From Bog-473 sp963782415 (GTDB taxonomy: Bacteria; Actinomycetota; Acidimicrobiia; Acidimicrobiales; RAAP-2), in NCBI GenBank assembly GCA_963782415.1, contig CAWAJT010000009.1:124001-188000 (forward strand): 64,000 nucleotides of DNA, given 5' to 3'. The number at the start of each line of letters is the position of its first letter. Position 1 is the first letter of the stretch. The notes under the pieces were generated by a model, which searched no databases, had not been told where the DNA came from, and saw nothing but the letters and a program-made list of their open reading frames with translations. Positions 24,400 to 33,512 of this stretch are shown here, piece by piece. The position numbers and the translations under genes were made by a program.

Positions 24400-25391
24400 G
24401 AGGGAGCGGCGGCCGACAGAGCAATACGCCTGTCCGCACCGATCCCGTCGGTGAGCGGCGCCACCGCGACGAACCCCGCCCGCTGGAGGAGCAGCTCCCA
24501 GGTGACCTGGTGCAGCGGGCGTCCGTCGACGAGATCCTGCGCCGGCGCGTCCCGCTCCCGCACCGTGGCCACGGGCTCGGCAACCACGACCAGCGGACTC
24601 CCCCGCCGGAGGACGCGACGGCTCTGCGCCAACAGCGCCAACAGCGCATGGAGCGGGAGCCGGTCGACGACGCCGCTGAGCACGACGCCACCGGTCATCC
24701 CTTCCGGACGCGTCGCCAAGTGCTCCGACGCCTCGGCGATGGTCACCGAGCAGCCGTGCTCAATGGCCTGGAGCGCCACCGCACCCCGCGGCTCCACGCC
24801 ATGAGCGGTGGCGCCGCGTGCGCCCAGTGCGTGGAGCAGCTGGCCGTCCCCGCAATCCGCATGGACGATGTCGCCGCCGGGCGTGCTGGCCATCAGGTGC
24901 GCAGCGACCGGACCGGTGAGCGCACCGAGGTCGCGCGCTGGGACGAGCCACGCCGCGCCCTCCACCGGCCGGTCCTGGGCGGCGAGCCGCGCTTCGAGGG
25001 TCTCGACTCGGGCCGACAAGAAGCGGAACGCCTCGACCACGTGGCCCATCGCCTCTTCCAACTCGGTCTTCTCGCCGTCGCCGGGACGTGCCGAGCGATC
25101 CCTGCGAGGGCGCAACCGGTCGAGGGTCCCGCCCTTCCTGGCCTCGGCCCGACGGGACGACATGGCGTCGGTGAGCGCCGATGCGCCCGGGTGGTACGGG
25201 CCGTACCGGTCGCCCAGATGAGTGAAGGCGGCGAGGAAGTTCCAGGGGTCGCTGCCCTGGGGTGCCAGCCTGGTGAAGGCCTCGTGCAGCGCCGCCGACG
25301 CCCGGACCTGGTCCGCAGCAGATGTCCGCCCGGATTCCCCCCGAGCTTCTGCCTCCTCGGCATCGCCAGATGGAGGGGGGGTGGCGGGCAT
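24396..25391 (-). CDS. SAM-methyltransferase-like protein with coiled coil
   Basis: A 331-aa protein. Residues 1-110 are hydrophilic and partly disordered. A helical stretch ending VVEAFRFLSARVETLEARLAAQ (about residues 120-140) is likely a coiled coil. The C-terminal half is Rossmann-like: GGDIVHADCGDGQLLHALGARGATAHGVEPRG, then GGVVLSGVVDRLPLHALLALLAQSRRVLRRGSPLVVV. The layout matches the protein at 31201-32211. It may be an O-methyltransferase or capping enzyme for the glycan, with the coiled coil measuring or tethering, as in chain-terminating methyltransferases of ABC-exported O-antigens (inference). ATG 25391 chosen; a longer frame exists. Confidence 0.68.
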   Translation of the reverse strand: MPATPPPSGDAEEAEARGESGRTSAADQVRASAALHEAFTRLAPQGSDPWNFLAAFTHLGDRYGPYHPGASALTDAMSSRRAEARKGGTLDRLRPRRDRSARPGDGEKTELEEAMGHVVEAFRFLSARVETLEARLAAQDRPVEGAAWLVPARDLGALTGPVAAHLMASTPGGDIVHADCGDGQLLHALGARGATAHGVEPRGAVALQAIEHGCSVTIAEASEHLATRPEGMTGGVVLSGVVDRLPLHALLALLAQSRRVLRRGSPLVVVAEPVATVRERDAPAQDLVDGRPLHQVTWELLLQRAGFVAVAPLTDGIGADRRIALSAAAPS

Positions 25392-25486
25392 GGCGTCCGA
25401 TGCTACCGGCGCTCCGACGGGCCCTCTGGGGCTGGCATGTTCTCCGTGCGGCGACAACCGACTAATTTTGCCCGCCACGGCGAGAG

Positions 25487-27856
25487 ATGCGGGGAACTGT
25501 GACATACGCGCGCACCATGGCGACACGATGCATCCTGGCCGGGGTCCTCTCTCTGGGGGTCTGTCTCGCACTGGGCACGCTGTCCCCGTCGAGAGTCGAC
25601 GGTGCGCCGGCACAGCTCACGCTCACCGAAACGTGGAATCCAACTGGTCCGCATCCGGGCGACGTGCTCAACGACGCACCGTGCGGCGTCGTGCAGGGGT
25701 CACCGGTGGCCTTTTCGGACAACGGCATCACGTCAGTGGAGGTCGGCGACCGCCAGGGCGACCTTTACGGCCTGAATCTGCAGGATGGGTCCGTCGTCCC
25801 GGGATGGGGATCCGGGAATGGCGCCGCCGTCGGTTCGGGACAGGGTTGCCTGAGCAACCCTTCCGGCAGCGGCGCGCCCGCGACAGGACTCAACGGGATT
25901 GAGGTCCCGGGAAGCCAACCCGTCGACTCGACCGCCTCGGTCAATGCGAACGGGGACCTCTACTTCGGCGCAGGGAACGCCGCCGCACCTGTTGACGGCG
26001 GTTACTACGCCTACGCGCCCAACGGCTCCGAACTCTGGAACCAGGTGGTGACGAATCCGTCGACCGACTCGGCCCCCGATGGCGGCGTGCAGGCGTCGCT
26101 GCCGATCGCCGACCAGGGGTCGTTGGTCGAGGGAGGTTCGCTCGGTCAGATGACCTACGGGCTCAACTCGGCGAACGGGACCCCGGCCCGCGGCTGGCCC
26201 CAGTTCTCCGCTGACAGCGTCTTCTCGACCGCCGCCACAGGCGACTTCTACGGCACGGGGTCGGACAACTTCGCAGTGGGCGGCGCCTCATCGGCAGGCT
26301 TCGCCCTCGGGACGCACTACTCCAATGGCGGGCACGTCCGCATCTACAACGACCACGGCGGAGTGATCTGCAGCGCGAACACGAACGAGCAGGTCGACTC
26401 GTCCCCGGCCGTCGGACCTTTCTTGTCCGGCGGTGCCTACGGCATCGCGACGGGTACGGGGAGCTTCTTCCCCGGCGCCGGCGACGAGAACACCGTGAAG
26501 GTGTACAACACGAAGTGCAACCAGGTCTGGAGCGACAAGCTCGACGGCACGACGGGAGGCAGCCCGGCCCTGGCCGACGTCCAGGGCAACGGTCAGCTGG
26601 CCGTGGTCGAGGGCACCGTGACGGGGCAGACGAGCGGATCGGTGTGGGCGCTCAATGCGGCAACCGGCTCCGTCATTTGGCAGACGTCGCTTCCGGGTGC
26701 GATCTACGGCTCGGTGACGACCGCTGACCTGAACGGAAGCGGCGCGCAGGACGTCATCGTGCCGACCGACAACGGCCTCTACATCCTTGATGGACCGACC
26801 GGCCTGGTCGTGGCGCACACCGACGACGGGACCGGGGCCGGGGGCACGGGGACCTACGGTTTTCAGAACGCGGCACTCGTGACGCCCGATGCCAACGGTT
26901 CGATCGGGATAACCGTGGCGGGTTACTTCGCGGTGAACAACACCAACTACGTGCAAGGAATCGTCCAGCACTTCGAGGTGACGGGCTCGAGCGCGGCCAA
27001 CGCCGGCGCGGCCGGTGGCTGGCCCCAGTTCCACCACGACTCGTCGCTCAGCGGGTTCATCGGGGGCGGCGCGCCGCAAGCGGTGTGCGACCGGCCTGCG
27101 GCGGCGCAGAACGGGTATCTCACCGTCGCCTCCGACGGCGGCATCTTCGCCTTCGGGCAGGACTTCTGCGGGAGCACGGGCAGCATGACCCTGAACAAAC
27201 CCGTCGTCGGCATGGCGGCCACACCCGGTCAGGGCGGATACTGGCTGGTGGCCTCGGACGGTGGCGTCTTCTCGTACGGCGACGCCGGCTTCTACGGCTC
27301 GACTGGTTCGCTCGTCCTCAACAAGCCCGTCGTGGGCATGGCGGCCACGCCCGACGGACGTGGGTACTGGCTCGTCGCCTCCGACGGCGGCATCTTCTCC
27401 TACGGTGACGCCGGTTTCTATGGCTCCGCCGCCGCCATCCCCGGCCAGACCATCGTCGGGATGGCAGCCACCCCTGATGGCCTCGGCTACTGGGAGGTGA
27501 GCACGACCGGCCGGGTCTTCTCCTTCGGCGATGCCACACCCGCGGGCGACATCCCCTCCCTCAGGCTCCACCTCAACGGGTTCATCGTGGGTATCACCCC
27601 TGACCCGGTGACGGGGGGCTACTGGCTGGTGGGTTCCGACGGCGGCATCTTCTCTTTCGGGGCGCCGTTCTTCGGCTCGACCGGATCCATCCGCCTCAAC
27701 CAGCCGGTCGTCGCCATGCAGTCCACTAGTGACGGGCTGGGCTACTGGTTCGTCGCGTCAGACGGCGGGATCTTCTCCTATGGCGACGCGCCGTTCCGTG
27801 GGTCGATGGGAGGACAGCATCTCAACCGGCCGATGGTCGGCATGGATGGCTTCTGA
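25487..27856 (+). CDS. Secreted beta-propeller-like protein with six ~42-aa repeats
   Basis: Large exported protein of about 789 aa. The N-terminus has a signal peptide (ATRCILAGVLSLGVCLALGTL). Residues about 45-520 show PQQ/FG-GAP-like features: DRQGDLYGLNLQDGSVVPGW, TTGGSPALADVQGNGQLAVV, GSVWALNAATGSVIWQT and TTADLNGSGAQDVIVPTDNG, typical of an extracellular beta-propeller. Residues 543-789 are six copies of the repeat found in the SpoIID-like protein. There is no transmembrane anchor or sortase motif. ATG 25517 is an alternative start. It sits between the two halves of the glycan locus. Possible role: surface adhesin or wall-binding protein (inference). Confidence 0.75.
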   Translation: MRGTVTYARTMATRCILAGVLSLGVCLALGTLSPSRVDGAPAQLTLTETWNPTGPHPGDVLNDAPCGVVQGSPVAFSDNGITSVEVGDRQGDLYGLNLQDGSVVPGWGSGNGAAVGSGQGCLSNPSGSGAPATGLNGIEVPGSQPVDSTASVNANGDLYFGAGNAAAPVDGGYYAYAPNGSELWNQVVTNPSTDSAPDGGVQASLPIADQGSLVEGGSLGQMTYGLNSANGTPARGWPQFSADSVFSTAATGDFYGTGSDNFAVGGASSAGFALGTHYSNGGHVRIYNDHGGVICSANTNEQVDSSPAVGPFLSGGAYGIATGTGSFFPGAGDENTVKVYNTKCNQVWSDKLDGTTGGSPALADVQGNGQLAVVEGTVTGQTSGSVWALNAATGSVIWQTSLPGAIYGSVTTADLNGSGAQDVIVPTDNGLYILDGPTGLVVAHTDDGTGAGGTGTYGFQNAALVTPDANGSIGITVAGYFAVNNTNYVQGIVQHFEVTGSSAANAGAAGGWPQFHHDSSLSGFIGGGAPQAVCDRPAAAQNGYLTVASDGGIFAFGQDFCGSTGSMTLNKPVVGMAATPGQGGYWLVASDGGVFSYGDAGFYGSTGSLVLNKPVVGMAATPDGRGYWLVASDGGIFSYGDAGFYGSAAAIPGQTIVGMAATPDGLGYWEVSTTGRVFSFGDATPAGDIPSLRLHLNGFIVGITPDPVTGGYWLVGSDGGIFSFGAPFFGSTGSIRLNQPVVAMQSTSDGLGYWFVASDGGIFSYGDAPFRGSMGGQHLNRPMVGMDGF
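27113..27853 (+). repeat. Six ~42-residue GYW/SDGG/FGDA repeats (propeller-like protein)
   Basis: The units start NGYLTVASDGG, then GYWLVASDGG three times with variations (one GYWEVSTTGR) and end GYWFVASDGG. Copies two and three are nearly identical over their first 20 residues, pointing to recent duplication. Confidence 0.9.
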
Positions 27857-27955
27857 CGCCGCCATGACACGCACGCTGGCGGCACCCCAGTGCAATCGCC
27901 CAGTGCAGTAACCCTCGACCACGCCGGACGTCACGGAACGCTCGAAGGCCTCGCC

Positions 27956-27961
27956 TAGAGT
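27956..27961 (+). promoter_or_regulatory. Predicted -10 box of the methyltransferase at 27970
   Basis: TAGAGT, eight bases before ATG 27970. Confidence 0.45.
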
Positions 27962-27969
27962 GACGCCTC

Positions 27970-28881
27970 ATGTTCCGGCGACGTGACGCGCAGCGAGGTC
28001 ACGCGGCTCCGGCGGCGCCGCCAGCCTCCGCCCCGGCCCGCGGCCCCCTCCTCCCCTCCTACCCGCCGCACGATTACCTGGGCCAGCTCGACCCGGCCTT
28101 CCAGACCGCGCTCTCGGCGCGGCGCGCCGACGCCGACCTCTCGAACTTCACCTGGTACCACGCCACCGAGCTCCCCGACGGTACCGTCCTGCCCGGCGTG
28201 TGGGACCTGCGCGGCCACGAATCTGCCTACCTGGGCGGCATTGACCTCGCTGGCAAGCGCGTCTTGGAACTCGGGCCGGCCACGGGGTATCTCACGTTCT
28301 ACATGGAGCGCATGGGAGCCGAGGTGGTCTCCTTCGAGGCCGGGTTCGACGTGCCCGTCAACACGCTCCCCGTCAAGGGGATAGACCAGCCCGACGAACG
28401 GCTACGTGTCATGCAGGACACCATCGATCCCAACCACGACGGCTGGTGGTACCTGCACCGCGCCTTCGGATCGTCGGCCAAGTTCGTGCAGGGGAACATC
28501 TACGACATGCCCGGTGACCTCGGGACCTTCGACATCACCGTGGTGGGCGCCATCCTGCTTCACCTCCGCGAGCCCTGGGGCGCGCTCTCCCAGGCCGCCC
28601 AGCGGACAACGGAGACCATGATCGTCACCGAGCCGCTGCAGGACGATCTGGACCCTCCCGAGTCCAACATCATGCGTTTCTCCCCTTCCGCCGAGCACCA
28701 TCTGACGAACTGGTGGTCGATCTACCCCGGTGCGGTCGTGTCGATGCTGGGCCGCCTGGGCTTCGGCGACACTGTCACGACCATGCACAGCCAACGCCAT
28801 CATTTGGCCCACGACATCGTCGCGGACGCCATCGACCAACCGATGTACACCGTCGTCGGGCGTCCACTCGCCATGGCCTGA
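27970..28881 (+). CDS. SAM-dependent methyltransferase (glycan locus)
   Basis: A 303-aa protein with a Pro/Ala-rich N-terminal 40 residues. Motif I is KRVLELGPATGYLTFYMER (residues 96-114) and motif II is VVSFEAGFDVPVN. FDITVVGAILLHLREPWGALSQAAQRTTETMIVTEPL carries motif III and beyond, and TNWWSIYPGAVVSMLGRLGF lies near the end. The order resembles CmoB/mo5U34-methyltransferase-like proteins often found in surface-polysaccharide clusters. It is transcribed alone on the plus strand and converges on the frameshifted glycosyltransferase. Substrate unknown; a sugar or a wall component is plausible from context. Confidence 0.75.
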   Translation: MFRRRDAQRGHAAPAAPPASAPARGPLLPSYPPHDYLGQLDPAFQTALSARRADADLSNFTWYHATELPDGTVLPGVWDLRGHESAYLGGIDLAGKRVLELGPATGYLTFYMERMGAEVVSFEAGFDVPVNTLPVKGIDQPDERLRVMQDTIDPNHDGWWYLHRAFGSSAKFVQGNIYDMPGDLGTFDITVVGAILLHLREPWGALSQAAQRTTETMIVTEPLQDDLDPPESNIMRFSPSAEHHLTNWWSIYPGAVVSMLGRLGFGDTVTTMHSQRHHLAHDIVADAIDQPMYTVVGRPLAMA

Positions 28882-28894
28882 GCCTCCGAGGGGG

Positions 28895-30101
28895 TCAGAA
28901 CAGGCCGGGCGCTTTCCTTCCCCGCTCGACCACCGTGTGCAGGAACTCGTCGTAGCGCTTGATCAGCACCGGCCACTCGAAGTGCCGGTCCACGTAGTCC
29001 TTGCCTCGTGACCCCAGCGTCGTCCGCAGCGGGACGTCGGTCACGAGGCGCTCGAGCACCGCCTCGAACTCGGGGTACGACGTGAACCACAGGCCGCCGC
29101 CCGAACGCTCGCAGTGCTCCCTGGTCGGACCGCAGGCGCCGTTGACGAGAACAGGCACCCGATCGACCCAGGCTTCGACCACAACGAGGGAGAACGACTC
29201 GAGCGCCGAGGGAGACACGGCCACCAGCGCGTCGCGCACAATGTCCCACTTGTCGGGCTCATCCACCGCACCGGTGACGACGATGTCAGGATGCGACGGC
29301 AGCTCGAAGGACACCGGGCCGACCAGCGCCAACGCCAAGGGACCCGGATGTCGCTCCTTGTAGGTGGCGAAGTACGAGGCCAGCATTTTGGATCCCTTGT
29401 GCTCGTCGACACGCCCCACGCTGACGATGTAGGGGCGATCCCCGAGACCGAGGAGCTCGCCGCCGGGGCGGCCCTCGCCCTCCGACTGGCCCACACCGAG
29501 CCCCAGGACGATCTGCGGGCGCTCCGCCACCGGGTACATCCGCTCGACCAGGGCGCGCTCGGACGCAGTGTGGAAGCAGAAGGCATCGGCATCACCGAAG
29601 GTGCCGCGGAACACCGGCAGATAGAGCGCCGGCTCGTCGTGCGCGGCCGGGTGCAACACGGCGGGCACGCGGACCTTCCCGATGGTGGCCACCGTCGGGT
29701 GGTACAGGTACGGGTAGAAGGCCACGACGTCGGCGTCCGAGGCACACACGGCATCGACCAGCTGCGGCGAGACCGGGCCGTTGTAGTCGACCCAGCGTCG
29801 CCCCTGCTCCAGGGTGCCCAGGCGGGGCGTCAACCGGAGGAGGCCGTCGAGACCGTAAAAATCGGGCCGGCGGCCGTCGCGCGGAGGGATGGCGGTGCAC
29901 GGGTACACCGTTGATCTCCGTCGTCCCCGCGGGCAATTCGTCGTCCCACGTGTGCGGGTCGAGCGCGCAGGTCGTGTGGACCTCGGCCTGCCAGGCCGTG
30001 TGGGCGCGCAGGTGCTCGGCGAGCTGGCGCGCTGCGGTCTCCGCGCCGCCCATGACCTGGGTGCCGTCGCGCGGGGTCACGAACACGACCTTGCCAGTCA
30101 T
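28895..30101 (-). CDS. GT4-family glycosyltransferase, interrupted by a frameshift
   Basis: The N-terminal 80 codons from ATG 30101 read KVVFVTPRDGTQVMGGAETAARQLAEHL, with the glycine-rich GGAET loop. The rest is in another frame from about 29856 down to the stop at 28895: YPYLYHPTVATIGKVRVPAVLHPAAHDEPALYL, IVSVGRVDEHKGSKML and ESFSLVVVEAWVDRVPVLVN. The intact paralogue at 52051-53268 shows the two parts belong together. Removing one T from the T5 run (A5 on the plus strand, 29857-29861) restores a continuous 401-residue protein. The start overlaps the upstream stop (ATGA). Either a sequencing error or a recent pseudogene. Confidence 0.82.
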
Positions 30102-31204
30102 GGCCGACCCACCACGGACGCCACCGCGTCGGTGATCCGCCTGGCCACCGCGTCCCCCGACAGCTCGGCGGCGCGGCGCCGGCCGGCGGCGGTCAAGACG
30201 GCGCGCAATTGGCGATCGGTGCAGGCTCGGTGCATGGCCGCGGCCACATACGAGGGGTCGGCCGCGGCCAGCACGAGCGCGGCGTCCGCCACCGTCTCGG
30301 CCACGGCTCCAGCACCTCGGGTCACCACGGGCACGCCGGCCACCATCGCCTCGACCAGGGGGACGCCGAACCCCTCGTGGGCCGACAACGAGAGATAGAC
30401 ATCGGCGGCGGCGAAGTACGCCGCAAGGGCGGCGTCGGACACTTCGCCTGGCAGTCGAACGGCGGCGGACAGGCCGAGGTCGTCGACATAGTCCTGCAGC
30501 GCCTTGGAGTACCCGAAGCTCGAGGTGCCCCCGACCAGGTGTAACCGGGCCTTGTCGTCGTAGAGATGGCGAAAGGCCCACAGCGCCTTGACCAATTCGT
30601 GCTGTTCCTTGGAGGGAACGATCCGACCCACGAACAGAATGTCGGCACCACCAGCCGCGCCCAGCGCGGCCAGCTCCGCGGCCACCCGAGGATCGGCGTC
30701 GCCGGTGACCCGCGCGTAGTCGGCGAGGACGGGGACGACCTCGGTACGCCGGCAGCCGGCGCGCCGGAGCTCGTCGCGGCTGAAGGGGCTCTTCGCCAAC
30801 CCGAGCAACGCCTCGGGGGCGAGGAGCGCCAGTTCCTCGGCGGCGGCGGCGGCGCGGGCGACGCTGCGCGGCTCCCACCCGACGAAGTACTCGGGACCGG
30901 TGAAGTTGTGGAAGTCCAAAATCAGGGGCAGCCCGTGCTCGGCCAGGTATCCCGCCACCGACGATGACGTCGTGAATTGATAGATCGCCACGTCGCCCGA
31001 CGTGGCGTGCTCGGGGTACATCCAGTGCTTGTAGGCCTCCGACGCCAGATCGTCATGGATCGCCTCGGCGAAGATGTCCGAGCGCCAGCCGGCCGCTCGC
31101 AGGGCGTCGCGCAGCTTCAGCGCGTGCGTCCCCGTGGCGTCATGCGGGTTGAGGGTGGCGATGAACTGGTGCACGGCCACCGGCCTCCCGGCGGCGGGGG
31201 TCAC
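30098..31204 (-). CDS. GT4-family glycosyltransferase
   Basis: A 368-aa enzyme opening with VAVHQFIATLNPHDATGTHALKLRDALRAAGW, related to the GRHTLRLR pair at 22-24 kb. IYQFTTSSSVAGYLAEHGLPLILDFHNFTGPEYFVGWEP follows. The donor domain has ILFVGRIVPSKEQHELVKALWAF and HEGFGVPLVEAMVAGVPVV. GTG 31204 overlaps the stop of the upstream methyltransferase-like gene (GTGA). It belongs to the exporter operon that runs from the permease at 34541 down to 28895. Confidence 0.88.
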   Translation of the reverse strand: MTPAAGRPVAVHQFIATLNPHDATGTHALKLRDALRAAGWRSDIFAEAIHDDLASEAYKHWMYPEHATSGDVAIYQFTTSSSVAGYLAEHGLPLILDFHNFTGPEYFVGWEPRSVARAAAAAEELALLAPEALLGLAKSPFSRDELRRAGCRRTEVVPVLADYARVTGDADPRVAAELAALGAAGGADILFVGRIVPSKEQHELVKALWAFRHLYDDKARLHLVGGTSSFGYSKALQDYVDDLGLSAAVRLPGEVSDAALAAYFAAADVYLSLSAHEGFGVPLVEAMVAGVPVVTRGAGAVAETVADAALVLAAADPSYVAAAMHRACTDRQLRAVLTAAGRRRAAELSGDAVARRITDAVASVVGRP

Positions 31205-32211
31205 CGGTGCGGCGGGGCGTACGGCGAGGTGATGGCGGCCCGGACCGCGACGACGAGGTAGTCGTCGCCCTCGGGACCCGGGTGCGCGACCGCCTCGTAC
31301 CCCTGCTGAGTCAGCAGGCTGCACCAGGTCTGGGCACGCAGCGGGCTCCCGGCGGCCAGGTCGGCCTCAGGCGGGGCGTCGGGGGCGCCCCACGCCTGCG
31401 CCGTCACCGAGTGGATGACGAGTGTCCCCCCGGGTTCCAACCGGGTGCCGACGGCAGCGAGCAACTGATTGCGCTCCGCGCCCGCCATCCCGTCGACCGT
31501 CCCGCTCAGGACCACTGCGCTCAGACCGGCCGCGGCAACCGCCCCCAGGTGCTCGCCCACTGACTCACCACGCAAGTCCACCGTGCCGAGCTCGGCCGCG
31601 TCGACCAGGCGTGACCGCGGGTCCACGCCGTAGGCGTCCCCACCGGCGGCCATCACGCGCCGCACCAGCCAGCCGTCGCCGCAGGCGGCGTGGAGGATGC
31701 GTCCGGGAGCCTTGGCCACGGCCGCCACCGCAGGCTCGACCCACCAGGCGTCGGCTCGGACCAGGGCGGGGAACTCGATCACGCCGGCGGCCGGGACGCG
31801 CTGGCCCTCCACCTGGCGCTCGAGCTCTCGGAGACGGTCGTCGACGATGTGCAGGGCACGGCTGACCGCGGACGCCGACTGGCTCATCTGATGCGTGAGC
31901 CACCCGACGTACCAAAGGAGGGCCGAGCGCATGCCCTTCTTGACGACGGCGCCCGCCGCCCGCTCCGACTCGACCGGGACAACGGGATCGATGAACGTGG
32001 CGGCGTCGACCATCCGGAGCGCGTCGCCCAGGTCGCCGCCGCGACCCGCCACGGGCGAGTGGGCGAGGAAGAGCTCGTCGAGCTCGCGCTCGAGCTTGGG
32101 CGGGAGGTCGCCCGACGCCCGACGGAGCCGGACCTCCTCGGCGATCTCCGCCATGACCTGCTCTACGTACGCCTGGGGGTCGTCGGGCAGTGTCACGTCT
32201 GCATCGCTCAC
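31201..32211 (-). CDS. Coiled-coil SAM-methyltransferase-like protein
   Basis: A 336-aa protein with the same plan as 24396-25391. A helical N-terminal part (EQVMAEIAEEVRLRRASGDLPPKLERELDELF) and a coiled coil (SALHI-like stretch to DDRLRELERQVEGQ) lead to a Rossmann domain with GRILHAACGDGWLVRRVMAAGGDAYGVDP, AVVLSGTVDGMAG and LEPGGTLVIHS. The usual glycines of motif I are partly replaced (HAACGDGWL). GTG 32211 has GGAG at good spacing. Directly downstream of the Wzt-like ATPase, it may be a chain-terminating methyltransferase recognised by the exporter's tail, as in WbdD-type systems (inference). Confidence 0.66.
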   Translation of the reverse strand: MSDADVTLPDDPQAYVEQVMAEIAEEVRLRRASGDLPPKLERELDELFLAHSPVAGRGGDLGDALRMVDAATFIDPVVPVESERAAGAVVKKGMRSALLWYVGWLTHQMSQSASAVSRALHIVDDRLRELERQVEGQRVPAAGVIEFPALVRADAWWVEPAVAAVAKAPGRILHAACGDGWLVRRVMAAGGDAYGVDPRSRLVDAAELGTVDLRGESVGEHLGAVAAAGLSAVVLSGTVDGMAGAERNQLLAAVGTRLEPGGTLVIHSVTAQAWGAPDAPPEADLAAGSPLRAQTWCSLLTQQGYEAVAHPGPEGDDYLVVAVRAAITSPYAPPHR

Positions 32212-32225
32212 GCCGCGGGCTCCGT

Positions 32226-33509
32226 TCAGGACGGCTGCGCCATGGCAGCCGACGTGTCGAAGTCGCTCTCCGACGCAATGAGGGCTGCGTGCACGTCCAT
32301 GCGGAGGGAGCCCGTCATCTTGCCTGGATTCATGACTTCGAACGTCCCGGCGTGCTCCTGCCAGTCGTACAGGATGCCGCCCCGGCTCTGGATCCCCAGG
32401 GCGAACGAGAACGAGCCGTCGAGCAGAGGCATCTGGACGATCCCGAAGTGCATGATGTTGGTCCCGCGTGGAGCCTGGATCTGCACGCCGATGATGGAGG
32501 TGTCGGTCCGCATGATGGGGTGGCCGTCGGTGTCGCGGATCTCCAGCGAGAAGACCACATCTTCCATCGCGTGGAGGGCTTCGAACTCGACCCGGATGAT
32601 CAGGTCGTCGCCGCACTTCATGTACGGAACCGTGTTGTCGCCCGAGTAGATCCGGTGGACCGAGCGGAACCGCACGGGCCGATCGGTATCGGGTAGCGCG
32701 TCAGTGGCCAAGGAGCCCGGCGCGGCCGGGACCGCGACGAGCGTCGGGTCGACGATTGCCATGCCCGCCCCCTCCGCCATGAGGCGCTCCCGGAAGATGC
32801 GGGTGACCTCGCCCGGATCTCCCTCGGCCACGAGGTGCCCGTGGCTGAGGACGATCCCCCGATCACAGATGGCGCGGATGGTGTCGGCGGCGTGGGTCAC
32901 CAGCAGGATCGTGCGCCCTTCGCGCTGGAATTGGTTGACCCGGTCGATGCATTTGCGCTGGAAGCGCTCGTCCCCCACGGCCAGGACCTCATCGACCACG
33001 AGGATGTCGGGGTCCACGTTGACCGCCACGGCGAACCCGAGCCGCACAGCCATGCCCGAGGAGTAGAACTTGACGGGTCCGTCGATGAACTCCTCCAGTT
33101 CGGAGAAGTCGACGATGGCGTCGAACGCCCTGTCCACCTCGCGCTTGGACATCCCCAGCAGGGAGCCGTTGAGGTAGATGTTCTCGCGGCCGGTGAGATC
33201 CTGCTGGAAACCGGCACCGAGCTCCAGGAGGCCGGCCAGCTTCCCCTGCACGGCCACTTCGCCCTTGGTGGGCTGGAGCACGCCGCAGATGCACTTGAGA
33301 AGCGTCGACTTGCCCGATCCGTTGCGGCCGAGGATCCCCACCGTCTCGCCCGGCTGGACGGTCAGCGAGACGTCGTCGAGCGCCCAGAAGTCCTCGACGG
33401 ACTTCCGCTTGCCGCCGTGGATCAACCGCTCCTTGATGGAGTTGTACTGGCCGTGGGCCAGGCGGAACCGCTTGGAGACGTGACGGACGTCGACCGCGAA
33501 GTCGCTCAC
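32226..33509 (-). CDS. Wzt-type polysaccharide ABC exporter ATPase with C-terminal glycan-binding domain
   Basis: A 427-aa ATPase. Walker A GRNGSGKST is near residue 61, the signature YSSGMAVRLGFAVA near 149, Walker B DILVVDEVLAVGDERF near 167, and the switch His is in LLVTHAADTI. Residues from about 270 to the end form a second beta-rich domain (RSVHRIYSGDN, EVSLEI-like EIRDTDGHPIMRT, GIQSRGGILYDWQEHAGTFEV). This domain is characteristic of Wzt proteins that bind the modified end of the glycan before export. It pairs with the permease three bases upstream. In E. coli O9a such a domain reads a methyl/phosphate cap, which fits the neighbouring methyltransferase-like genes. Confidence 0.92.
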   Translation of the reverse strand: MSDFAVDVRHVSKRFRLAHGQYNSIKERLIHGGKRKSVEDFWALDDVSLTVQPGETVGILGRNGSGKSTLLKCICGVLQPTKGEVAVQGKLAGLLELGAGFQQDLTGRENIYLNGSLLGMSKREVDRAFDAIVDFSELEEFIDGPVKFYSSGMAVRLGFAVAVNVDPDILVVDEVLAVGDERFQRKCIDRVNQFQREGRTILLVTHAADTIRAICDRGIVLSHGHLVAEGDPGEVTRIFRERLMAEGAGMAIVDPTLVAVPAAPGSLATDALPDTDRPVRFRSVHRIYSGDNTVPYMKCGDDLIIRVEFEALHAMEDVVFSLEIRDTDGHPIMRTDTSIIGVQIQAPRGTNIMHFGIVQMPLLDGSFSFALGIQSRGGILYDWQEHAGTFEVMNPGKMTGSLRMDVHAALIASESDFDTSAAMAQPS

Positions 33510-33512
33510 CGC

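Noticed and set aside
18851..27856. Protein-level tandem repeats as a CRISPR-like array
   Set aside because: The periodicity of about 126 bases is in coding frame, the copies diverge at DNA level and there are no spacers or cas genes.
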